From positions 1 to 32,847 of the forward strand of contig NZ_WBSN01000023.1 of assembly GCF_009299475.1 (NCBI RefSeq): DNA of 32,847 nucleotides, written 5' to 3'. Of the stretch, positions 1 to 9,776 are shown piece after piece (position 1 is the stretch's first letter; the number at the start of each line of letters is the position of its first letter). The translations under genes were made by a program, and so were the position numbers. The notes beneath the pieces are model-generated. The model did not search any database. It worked only from the letters and a program-made list of their open reading frames with translations, and had not been told where the DNA came from. This stretch comes from Bifidobacterium avesanii. Its GTDB lineage: Bacteria; Actinomycetota; Actinomycetes; Actinomycetales; Bifidobacteriaceae.

Positions 1-101
1 TGGCCGCCTACCTGTCCCATTACAATGGGACCCGTATCAAGAAGTCGCTGGGCTGGATGAGCCCGGTGCAATACCGCAGACACCTTGGGCTGGCGGTGTA
101 G
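1..101 (+). CDS. IS3-family transposase OrfB, C-terminal fragment
   Basis: The last 32 codons of an integrase-core transposase are visible, ending at a TAG (99-101). The segment YNGTRIKKSLGWMSPVQYRR matches the C-terminal signature of IS3/IS150-type OrfB proteins, where N-x-x-R-x-K-x-x-L and MSPxxYR follow the last catalytic residue. The DDE catalytic residues are upstream of the window. The gene is cut by the window edge rather than visibly broken. It would catalyse cut-and-join transposition of its own element. The family call is confident; the exact IS name cannot be given from 32 residues. Confidence 0.8.
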   Translation, partial: AAYLSHYNGTRIKKSLGWMSPVQYRRHLGLAV

Positions 102-129
102 CCGTCCAAGAAAAAGTCCGCACCCCCCA
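1..129 (+). mobile_element. Right end of an IS3-type insertion sequence (truncated by window edge)
   Basis: The left edge holds the last part of an IS3-family transposase gene followed by 28 nt that look like the element's right end. The sequence just before position 130, read on the minus strand, begins TGGGGGGTGCGGAC and runs on into TTTTTC. This fits an IS3-type terminal inverted repeat, since such elements begin TG and end CA. Downstream of it a permease reading frame starts in mid-protein, so the element appears to have inserted into that gene. The left end and the target duplication lie outside the window, so the exact boundary is inferred. Confidence 0.7.
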
Positions 130-1474
130 TAACGGCAGTGTTCCGCGCATCGTGTTCGGCGCAGTGTGCGCGATCGCCGGCGTAGCGCTGCTATGGATCG
201 GTGCGACCGGCTTCCACATGCCCGTCGCACTGATTGGCGGACTCGCCTTGGCGCTCGGATTGGTGCTCGCCCTGCCCGGACTCGTCGCGATGCTCATGCC
301 CGTCATCGGTGCGGTCTTGTCCGTCTGCGGATTGGCGGGCAAACTGGCTGCATCGAGTCTGACGGCGAACGCGCGGCGCGCGGGCGGTACCGTCACCGCG
401 GTCGCGTTCGGCATCAGTCTGATCGCCGCGCTCTCCTCGGCAGCGGCCACCGGCACCGCCACCATCAACGCCGACCTCGATCACCGCTACCCGGTCGGCG
501 CCGCCCTTTACACGCCGGACGGCAATGCGCTCTCCGACAAGGTCCTGCAGCATGCCAGCGAAATCACCGACGCGCGAGGCTCCTACCCGATACGCACCAT
601 CGCCATCGACCAAACGCCGGACGGAGCGAAGACCACACCCCGGATACTCGACGTCATCCCCGACAAGGCCGCCGCCGTCTTTGCCAAGGATGGCCAGTGG
701 CGCGCCAGGGAGGAGAACGGTGTGCCGGTCGCGCTTATCCACCCGCGCTACATGAGCGCCATCGGCATCAAGGAAGGCGACACGCTCACGCTCACCGTCG
801 CCGGTGTTCCCGTCACGGTCAGGGCGCACGCCTCGCAACTCACCGAATCGCCGAAACTCGCGGTCATCATCACCAACGGCCAACTCGCCGCACTGCCGCA
901 CTCCGACACCATCAAACCGGCATTGAAGACCAGCATGATCTGGTTCAAAGCCAAACCCGGCATCGACCGCGCCAAGCTCGCCGGCCAGGTCAACCGGCTG
1001 GCCGTGGCCGATCCGAACGCCACGGTCGGCGGTGGCATCGCAGAAAGCAACGACATCCTCAACGTGCTCAACATGCTGCTCATGCTCTCCTACGCGATGC
1101 TCGCCATCACCGTCATCATCAGCCTGACCGGACTCGCCAACCAGCTCGCCTTATCCGTCATCGAACAGACCAACGAGATCAGCATGCTGCGCGCGCTCGG
1201 CACCAGACGCGGCGTCATCCGCACGGAGATCACTATCGAAGCGCTGACCCTGACCATCATCGGCACCCTTATTGGATTGTTGATCGGTCTGCCACTGGGC
1301 ATCGCCGGCGTGCGGGCCCAAATCGGCGGTATGACCGGGCAGTTCACCGTCCAATTGCCATGGGTCCAGATCGGCGCGCTCGTGTCGGCCATCCTCATCG
1401 CCGGACTGCTGGCGAGCGCCGTTCCCTCGCGAGCCGCTGTCCGGATCCAGCCGGCGCGGGGGTTGACGAGCTGA
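130..1474 (+). pseudogene. FtsX/MacB-type ABC transporter permease, 5' half lost to an IS insertion
   Basis: This is the C-terminal half of a large FtsX-family permease. The open frame runs back into the IS end without a proper start; a GTG at 152 could start a residual product of 440 aa. In order it holds two hydrophobic helices (about residues 1-65 from the GTG), the conserved segment LAASSLTANARRAGGT before another helix, an extracytoplasmic domain (about 100-300), and a terminal FtsX domain with three helices (about 310-440) carrying EQTNEISMLRALGTRRG. Family members of this type usually have two such halves and about 800 or more residues. The first FtsX domain and any ATPase partner are absent here. 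Such transporters export peptides or lipids, or act mechanically on cell-wall enzymes. The remnant is presumably non-functional, but it has no internal stops, so the disruption looks recent. Confidence 0.8.
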
Positions 1475-1502
1475 CGGGATTTTTCAACTCGCCACGTTGG
1501 GC

Positions 1503-1534
1503 GGAGGCATTCGGTCAGATCGCCGAATGCCTCC
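1503..1534. terminator. 12-bp perfect hairpin between convergent genes
   Basis: GGAGGCATTCGG (1503-1514) pairs perfectly with CCGAATGCCTCC (1523-1534) across an 8-nt loop. It lies 30 nt after the permease stop and 40 nt before the end of the converging HepT-type gene, so it could stop transcription from both sides. There is no strong T-run on either side, so it is only a probable terminator. Confidence 0.6.
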
Positions 1535-1571
1535 ATCCGTATTTGGCTGTCCGTTGACTTTCCGGAACGGA

Positions 1572-1973
1572 TCAGACGGTCAGCATCTTCCCGTACCGGT
1601 CGATCATGCCCCGGTTCACGCGCTCGAATTCGGGGAGGTAATCGTTGAGGATCGTCTGTACAAGTTGTTTGGCTCGGTTTTCGTCGTACATGTGCGCCGA
1701 GTCGTTGCGGTCCCGCAGCATGCGCAGCCACAGTGATTCGTCCATGAAGTCGTAATACTGGAATGCGCCCTTGATCATGTCTCGGGGAGATCCCGACGCG
1801 GATATGGGATCCCCCTCATAGGACAGCATCGCCTTGAAGAGTTTCCAGCCGAGTTTGAATTGCAGCTAGAACTTGTCGATGACGCCGCTCTGAATGAATT
1901 CGTTGGTCAGATCCTGCTCCGGGGCCCGGCGGAGCGATCAAAGGGCCGAGGCGTAATTCTCATACTTTTTCAT
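1572..1973 (-). pseudogene. HepT-like HEPN toxin (HI0074 / nucleotidyltransferase substrate-binding family), two premature stops
   Basis: Read from the ATG at 1973, one frame encodes a full-length protein (133 codons plus stop) of the HEPN-fold HI0074 family, but it is interrupted by TGA at codon 12 (1940-1938) and TAG at codon 36 (1868-1866). Family features are otherwise preserved in a single frame: MKKYENYASAL, LTNEFIQSGVIDKF, and near the C-terminus RNDSAHMY. The last matches the RX4HXY motif of HepT RNase toxins, where R and H are catalytic and Y is the residue modified by MntA. The start overlaps the end of the mntA-like gene by 14 nt, the usual TA-type arrangement. An ATG at 1829 could start an 85-aa product that keeps the RX4HXY motif but lacks the N-terminal helices. 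Two substitutions such as CAG to TAG explain the damage better than a frameshift. Confidence 0.85.
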
Positions 1974-2247
1974 AGAGCGTCCTTCCGTCGCGTTCGATTT
2001 CCCTCCGCAGCGATTCGGAGATCGGGGCATCAAGATTGATGACGTCCACTTTGAGCAGCGACCACAGTTCGTCCTGCAGCCGGCGCTCCAAGCGGTCGAA
2101 ATCGGGGCATCCGGATACGGCGAGGTCGATGTCGCTCTTCGGCCGATTGGTGCCGCGCGCACGGGAGCCGAACAGGATGACCTTGCGGGCCCCCTCCCGC
2201 GCGGCGAAGTCGCGAATCTGCGCGTACACGTCCTCTATGGGGACCAT
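1960..2247 (-). CDS. MntA-like minimal nucleotidyltransferase (antitoxin of HepT/MntA pair)
   Basis: A 95-aa MNT-fold nucleotidyltransferase. Residues 27-41 contain GSRARG followed by SDID, an exact GS-X10-D-X-D signature, the metal- and nucleotide-binding site of MntA and kanamycin-nucleotidyltransferase-like minimal enzymes. A later Asp in KVDVINLD can complete the carboxylate triad. In characterised HepT/MntA modules MntA transfers AMP to the Tyr of the toxin's RX4HXY motif and so silences it. The start at 2247 has a good ribosome site (GGAGG, 5 nt spacing). The overlapping downstream partner is broken by stops, so this antitoxin appears orphaned. A TATGAT at 2284-2289 (minus strand) may be its -10 box. 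The length is normal for the family. Confidence 0.87.
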   Translation of the reverse strand: MVPIEDVYAQIRDFAAREGARKVILFGSRARGTNRPKSDIDLAVSGCPDFDRLERRLQDELWSLLKVDVINLDAPISESLRREIERDGRTLYEKV

Positions 2248-2349
2248 GACCGCCTCCTGACGTCCGGTGACCGTTCGGATTCCATCATACGGTTTTCCCG
2301 CAGCGGGGATGACTGGAATAATGGGCGTCGGTTCGGGAAAGGAGCTGCC

Positions 2350-2856
2350 ATGCCGTTGCAGCTGGTCCGTCGGGACATCACGACGATGCGCGTGGATGCG
2401 ATCGTGAACGCGGCGAACACGCGGCTGCTCATGGGCGGCGGGGTGTGCGGCGCGATCTTCCGTGCGGCGGGCGAACGGCAATTGCGGGAGGCGTGCGACC
2501 GCCTCTCCCCCATCCGCACGGGCGATGCGGTGGCGACGCCCGGATTTGGGCTGCCCGCTCAGTATGTGATCCACACCGCCGGCCCGATCTGGCATGGCGG
2601 CGGGCACGGCGAGGAGGAACTACTGCGCGCCTGCTACCGCAACTCGCTGGCGCTGGCCGTCCGGCTGGGCTGCGCGAGCGTTGCGTTCCCGCTCATCTCT
2701 GGCGGCATCTACGGCTATCCGAAGGACGAGGCGATGCGCGTGGCCGAAGACGAGATCCGGCGTTCCCTCGCGGGGTGGCGTTCCGATGACGATGTCGAGC
2801 CCGCCGATGGGCTTGGCGTGTGGCTGTGCCTGTTCGGCGGATCGACGACCATCTAG
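2350..2856 (+). CDS. Macro-domain protein (ADP-ribose-binding / deacylase family)
   Basis: A 168-aa single macro domain, the fold that binds ADP-ribose and its derivatives. Visible motifs are the N-terminal DITTMRVDAIVNAAN (adenine and distal-ribose site, about 9-23), the glycine loop MGGGVCGAI (28-36), and PLISGGIYGYP (diphosphate-binding loop). In well-studied MacroD/YmdB-type hydrolases the glycine loop reads GGVDGxIH, and that Asp takes part in catalysis; here Cys33 and Phe37 replace Asp and His. The protein may therefore use another mechanism or only bind. The start has a strong AAAGGAG site 5 nt upstream. The stop lies 4 bp from the end of the converging uvrC. The divergent neighbour is the MntA-like gene; a functional link is possible but unproven. 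Confidence 0.88.
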   Translation: MPLQLVRRDITTMRVDAIVNAANTRLLMGGGVCGAIFRAAGERQLREACDRLSPIRTGDAVATPGFGLPAQYVIHTAGPIWHGGGHGEEELLRACYRNSLALAVRLGCASVAFPLISGGIYGYPKDEAMRVAEDEIRRSLAGWRSDDDVEPADGLGVWLCLFGGSTTI

Positions 2857-2860
2857 TCCG

Positions 2861-5332
2861 TCAAGCCGAACGTGACTGGGAATCGGTCTCCGCGCCCTCC
2901 GTGTGCAGCGCGTCATAGATGGCCTGTGCCTTGGCATGGCCGATGCCCTTGACGGATTCGAGCTCCTCCACGCTGGCCTCACGCATGGCGCGCACGGAGC
3001 CGAACTGCCTGAGCAGGCGCTTCTGGTAGGCCTCGCCGATGCCGGGGATGCCGTCAAGCGCGGAGCGCAGGGCGCCCTTGCGGCGGGTCTGGCGGTGGTA
3101 GGTGATGGCGAAACGGTGGGATTCGTCGCGCACGCGCTGCAGGAGGTACATGCCCTCGGACTGGCGCTTGAGGATGATCGGGTAGTCGTCGTCCGGCACC
3201 CAGACCTCCTCGAGGCGCTTGGCGAGGCCGCACAGGGCCACGTCGTCCACGCCGCAGTCCTCGAGCGCCTTGGCGGCGGCCATGACCTGCGGCTTGCCGC
3301 CGTCGACCACGATGAGGTTCGGCTTGTACGCGAAGTGGCGCCGGTCCGTGTTCTGCTGGACGACCGGTTCGACGGTGGTCTCGCCGTCCGCGGATGCGAC
3401 GACCGTGGTCCCCGGTGCGGCGGCGGATGCGGCGGATCCGGTGTTCCGCGCGGAGCCGTTTCCGTTCCGTACGGTCGCTTGCTCCGTACGGCGTTCGTTG
3501 TCCATGCTCTCGCCCGTGTCGCCGGCGATGTTGCCGTGCCTGAACCGGCGGGTGAGCGTCTCGTACAGGGCGCTCAGATCGTCCACCGCGCCCTGACCGT
3601 CCCTGCCGCGGATGGCGAAGCGGCGGTATTCGCCCCGCTTGGCGATGGCGTCCTCGAACACCACCATGGAGGCGACCTGGAACGCGCCGCCGACGGTGTT
3701 GGAGATGTCGTAGCACTCGATGCGCAGCGGCGCCTGCTTGAGCCCCAGCGCATGGGCCACGTCGTTCATGGCCGCGGTGCGGGCGCCCATGTCGCTGATC
3801 CGGCTCATCTTGGCGCGTTGCAGGGCCTGATTGGCGTTCTCCGACGCGCGGTCCATGAGGGCCTTCTTCTCGCCGCGGCTGGCCACGCGGATGGTGACGG
3901 CCGCGCCGCGGAGCCCCGACAGCCAACTCTCCAGCTCCTCGCGGCGGGCGGGCTCCACCGGCACGATCACCTCGCGCGGCACGGGCGCGATGGGCGCCAG
4001 CAGGTCCGCGCGGCCGGTCTGGTCCTGCCGCTCGTGGCGTTCGCGGGTGGCCTGCGCGCGGGATGCGGCGTCCACGGCGGTGAGGGTTTGCGTGGAGCCG
4101 ATCGCGTCGCGCCGCTCGCGGATGGCGGTGGCGGCATCGGCGGTCCTCTCCCGTTGGGCTTCGCCGTTCGCGTCCGAGTACACCTGCACGATGAGGTCCG
4201 CGATGAGCTCGGCGTCGGTCACGTCCTCCACGCGCTCGACGTCCCAGTTGCGCTCGCCGCGGATCGACCCGTCGCGCACGTAGAACGCGTGCACGGAGGC
4301 CTCGAGCTCGTCGGAGGCGAGGCCGAACACGTCGGCGTCCACGTCCTGGTCGAACACGACGGCGTTCTGCTGCATGACGGTCTGGAGCATCTGGATTTCG
4401 TCGCGCAGTCGCGCGGCCTTCTCGAACTCGAGTTCGGCGCTGGCGGCCTTCATATCGCGCGTGAGCTGCGCCACGTAGGATTTGCCGAGCCGCCCGGTCA
4501 TCACGCCCACGAGCCGCTCGCACATGCGCCGGTGCTCGACGGGCGTGATGCGGCCCACGCAGGGCGCCGAGCATTTGCCGATCGACGCGAACAGGCACGG
4601 GCGCCCGGTCAGCTCCGCCTTGTGGAAGACGGCCTCGGTGCACGTGCGCACGGGGAAGGTGCGCAGCAGCTTGTCCAGCGACTGGCGCAGCTCCCACACC
4701 TTCGCGTAGGGGCCGAAGTACCGGGTGTCGCGACGCTTGCGGCTGCGCGTCACCCACACGCGCGGGTAGTCCTCCCCCGCCGAGATGGCCAGATACGGGT
4801 AGGTTTTGTCGTCGCGGAACTGCACGTTGAACCGCGGGTCGAACTCCTTGATCCACGTGTATTCGAGCGTGAGCGCCTCGAGCTCGGTGCCCACCACGGT
4901 CCATTCGAGGCTGCGGGCCGTGAGCACCATGGTCTGCGTGCGCGGATGGAGCAGGTAGAGCGGCTGGAAGTAGTTGGTGAGACGGTTGCGCAGGCTCTTC
5001 GCCTTGCCCACGTAGATGACGCGACCCTCGCCGTCGCGCCACTTGTACACGCCGGGCTGGGCCGGGATGTCGCCGGTCTTGGGACGGAACAGGTCGCGCG
5101 AGTCGCCGAGCAGCGGCGCCCCGTTTTTGTTGACGGCCCTGGCGGCGGGATCGTTCACGGCGCCGTTCGCGGAATCGGCTGCGGAGCCATCCATGGAGGC
5201 ATTCGCGTCGCCGCCCATCATGCCGCCCGCCGCGGCCGATGCCGCACCCGCCGCCGCGTCCGCGTCACGCAGCGCCGACGCGGTTTTGCGCCACGTGTCC
5301 GGGGCGTGGCGCTCCAGCATACCCGAGGCCAT
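2861..5332 (-). CDS. uvrC: UvrC, excinuclease ABC subunit C
   Basis: The dual-incision nuclease of nucleotide excision repair, 823 aa against about 610 in E. coli. Domains in order: an Ala/Gly/Asp-rich N-terminal extension (about 1-85); the GIY-YIG nuclease that cuts 3' of the lesion (PGVYKWRD...VIYVGKAKSLRNRL, about 92-120); a Cys-containing segment (RPCLFASIGKCSAPCVG); the UVR helical hairpin that contacts UvrB (SAELEFEKAARLRDEI); an RNase H-like nuclease that cuts 5' (ECYDISNTVGG, LIVVDGGKPQ); and a C-terminal helix-hairpin-helix pair (GIPGIGEAYQKRLL, VKGIGHAKAQAI). Two charged or low-complexity inserts lie in the second half, one of them inside the nuclease domain. The start is supported by AAAGGAG 6 nt upstream. 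It lies 63 nt downstream of uvrA and is probably cotranscribed with it. uvrB is not in the window. Confidence 0.97.
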   Translation of the reverse strand: MASGMLERHAPDTWRKTASALRDADAAAGAASAAAGGMMGGDANASMDGSAADSANGAVNDPAARAVNKNGAPLLGDSRDLFRPKTGDIPAQPGVYKWRDGEGRVIYVGKAKSLRNRLTNYFQPLYLLHPRTQTMVLTARSLEWTVVGTELEALTLEYTWIKEFDPRFNVQFRDDKTYPYLAISAGEDYPRVWVTRSRKRRDTRYFGPYAKVWELRQSLDKLLRTFPVRTCTEAVFHKAELTGRPCLFASIGKCSAPCVGRITPVEHRRMCERLVGVMTGRLGKSYVAQLTRDMKAASAELEFEKAARLRDEIQMLQTVMQQNAVVFDQDVDADVFGLASDELEASVHAFYVRDGSIRGERNWDVERVEDVTDAELIADLIVQVYSDANGEAQRERTADAATAIRERRDAIGSTQTLTAVDAASRAQATRERHERQDQTGRADLLAPIAPVPREVIVPVEPARREELESWLSGLRGAAVTIRVASRGEKKALMDRASENANQALQRAKMSRISDMGARTAAMNDVAHALGLKQAPLRIECYDISNTVGGAFQVASMVVFEDAIAKRGEYRRFAIRGRDGQGAVDDLSALYETLTRRFRHGNIAGDTGESMDNERRTEQATVRNGNGSARNTGSAASAAAPGTTVVASADGETTVEPVVQQNTDRRHFAYKPNLIVVDGGKPQVMAAAKALEDCGVDDVALCGLAKRLEEVWVPDDDYPIILKRQSEGMYLLQRVRDESHRFAITYHRQTRRKGALRSALDGIPGIGEAYQKRLLRQFGSVRAMREASVEELESVKGIGHAKAQAIYDALHTEGAETDSQSRSA

Positions 5333-5395
5333 GGGCGTCTCCTTTCGTGGATGGTGCAGTGTGGTGCGGTTGCGGTGCGATGCAGAGTGCGGGCG

Positions 5396-8383
<2,988 letters not shown>

Positions 8384-8457
8384 GGTTCCTCCCCTCGTGT
8401 GCCGTTTCGTGCGTTCCGCGCGTCCGCCGACGCGCGTACGCCTGCAAGTCTGGGTTC

Positions 8458-8487
8458 AGGATACCCGAATCACGGACAAATTTCGAA
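8458..8487 (-). promoter_or_regulatory. Predicted uvrA promoter
   Basis: On the minus strand TTCGAA (8487-8482, -35) and TATCCT (8463-8458, -10) are separated by 18 nt. The -35 hexamer lies inside the LexA-type inverted repeat, the arrangement expected for a repressor blocking RNA polymerase. The hexamers are only moderate matches to consensus. Transcription would start about 70 nt upstream of the uvrA GTG. Confidence 0.5.
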
Positions 8488-8498
8488 CGCATGTTCGA
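8483..8498. promoter_or_regulatory. LexA/SOS box upstream of uvrA
   Basis: TCGAACGCATGTTCGA consists of two perfect TCGAAC half-sites (inverted) separated by 4 nt. This agrees with the actinobacterial LexA operator, TCGAAC-N4-GTTCGA. It sits between uvrA and the divergent hydrolase gene, 100 bp from the uvrA start and 40 bp from the hydrolase start, so it could regulate either or both. I expect the main target to be uvrA, because uvrA is a classical SOS gene. Confidence 0.88.
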
Positions 8499-8537
8499 CG
8501 GTGTGTCGCGGACTACAGTGGGCCGTGGAGGTACATT

Positions 8538-9482
8538 ATGGCGATCGATGCTCCCGATTGGGTCCGTGACGCGGCGATCCGCGCCTTTGCGCGATTCGTG
8601 GACGCCGGCGTGAAACGGCGCGAATCCCGCCTTGCCGTGCCGCAGGACGTGACGGCTGAAGCGCCCGTCCCCTATCTTCCCGACGGCGACGACTCCCACC
8701 GCCTCGAGCTCATGCGCCCCTCCGAGGCAGCATCCCGCCGCTCCCCGCTCCCCCTCATCGTGGACGTGCACGGCGGCGGCTGGATCCACGGGCATCTTGA
8801 CGTCAACCGCTTCTACTGTTCGCGGCTGGCGGAACGCGGATTCGCCGTGGCGAACGTGGACTACCGCAACCAGCCGGACACCGACCTCGCCGGCCAGGTG
8901 CGCGACCTGTTCGCCGCCCTGCGCTGGCTCGCAAGCCACGCCGCGGACGAGCGTCTGGACCTTGGCAACGTGTTTTTGACCGGCGATTCGGCGGGCGCAC
9001 ATCTGGCCTCCCTGATTCATTGCGTCAACCGGTCCGCGCGGCTGCAGGCGGCGTTCGGCGTCGACCCCGTGCCGGGGATCCGCGTGCGCGCGCTCGGCCT
9101 CGTCAACGGGGTGGTCGAGGGCACGTACCGCGTGGAGCCGCCCAGTCCGCTGTTGGAAATGGCCGACCGCGCGCTGCTCAAGGTCATGTGCGGCGGCGAC
9201 CCGCATGCGCCGTGGCGGCCGTACCGCTCGTTCGAGCGCTTCATGGACGGCGTGGACGTTCCGCCCGTGTTCGTCATGACCGGGCTCGCCGACCCGTTCT
9301 ACGACCAGTCCGTGCGGCTCATGCGCTATCTCAGGTCGCGCGGCGTGGAGGTCGAGGACATGATCTGGCCCAAGGACCGGCGGCTCGGCCACGTGTTCAA
9401 CGTCACCGAGGTGGACTGGGAGGAGAGCCGGCGCACCAACGCGGCCATGTGCGACTTCTTCATGCGTCATCTGGCCAGATGA
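8538..9482 (+). CDS. Alpha/beta hydrolase, hormone-sensitive-lipase-like esterase
   Basis: A 314-aa cytosolic esterase/lipase-type protein. It has the oxyanion-hole motif HGGGW (about 78-82) and the nucleophile elbow GDSAG (about 149-153, Ser151), the pair of motifs that defines the HSL (family IV) group. Plausible acid and base residues are the Asp in TGLADPFYDQ and the His in LGHVFNV near the C-terminus. No signal peptide is visible. The ATG at 8538 is chosen because GGAGG lies 6 nt upstream; the frame stays open much further upstream, but only over the uvrA promoter. It is divergent from uvrA and may be touched by the LexA box between them. The natural ester substrate cannot be told from sequence. 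Confidence 0.87.
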   Translation: MAIDAPDWVRDAAIRAFARFVDAGVKRRESRLAVPQDVTAEAPVPYLPDGDDSHRLELMRPSEAASRRSPLPLIVDVHGGGWIHGHLDVNRFYCSRLAERGFAVANVDYRNQPDTDLAGQVRDLFAALRWLASHAADERLDLGNVFLTGDSAGAHLASLIHCVNRSARLQAAFGVDPVPGIRVRALGLVNGVVEGTYRVEPPSPLLEMADRALLKVMCGGDPHAPWRPYRSFERFMDGVDVPPVFVMTGLADPFYDQSVRLMRYLRSRGVEVEDMIWPKDRRLGHVFNVTEVDWEESRRTNAAMCDFFMRHLAR

Positions 9483-9561
9483 CGGCGAGCCGCCCGACCA
9501 TATCGGCCCGGTCGGGCGACCCCACGGCCGATTCCCGTCCCGTCGTCGGAAACTACATGCG

Positions 9562-9681
9562 TAAATCCGATTCGTGCGGTCGTTTTCCCGGATTCGCCGT
9601 CTATGGGTCGCGTCGAATCGGCATAACCACGGTGGCCATACACCGCACATCGCGCGAAATCCACCGCACAAATCGGATTTA
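9562..9681. repeat. 120-bp palindromic element upstream of the MATE gene
   Basis: Arms of 19 nt (9562-9580 and 9663-9681) are inverted copies with one mismatch; the left arm includes AAATCCGATTCGTGCGGT. Inside lies a smaller pair, GATTCG/CGAATC. The word ACCGCAC occurs three times, twice on the plus strand and once inverted inside the left arm. The element occupies the gap between the hydrolase stop and the predicted MATE start, upstream of the putative -10, so it is more likely a mobile palindrome, terminator or operator array than a leader RNA. Confidence 0.6.
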
Positions 9682-9762
9682 TCATCCGAGCGGCGTCCGG
9701 CACACGCGTAGATCATCAATCCACAACGTAGTTTTCACGTATGCAGGCGCCCGGGGCCCGCG

Positions 9763-9768
9763 TACAAT
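9763..9768 (+). promoter_or_regulatory. -10 box of a probable leaderless MATE transcript
   Basis: TACAAT lies 8 nt before the GTG at 9777, and there is no ribosome-binding site at that GTG. This spacing would place the transcription start at or next to the start codon. No convincing -35 hexamer is visible. Confidence 0.4.
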
Positions 9769-9776
9769 GGCCCTCC

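Noticed and set aside
1572..1973. Programmed stop-codon readthrough in the HepT-like gene (TGA and TAG in one frame).
   Set aside because: Two different stop codons within 25 codons, no selenocysteine-type hairpin and no conserved context make decay by point mutation simpler.
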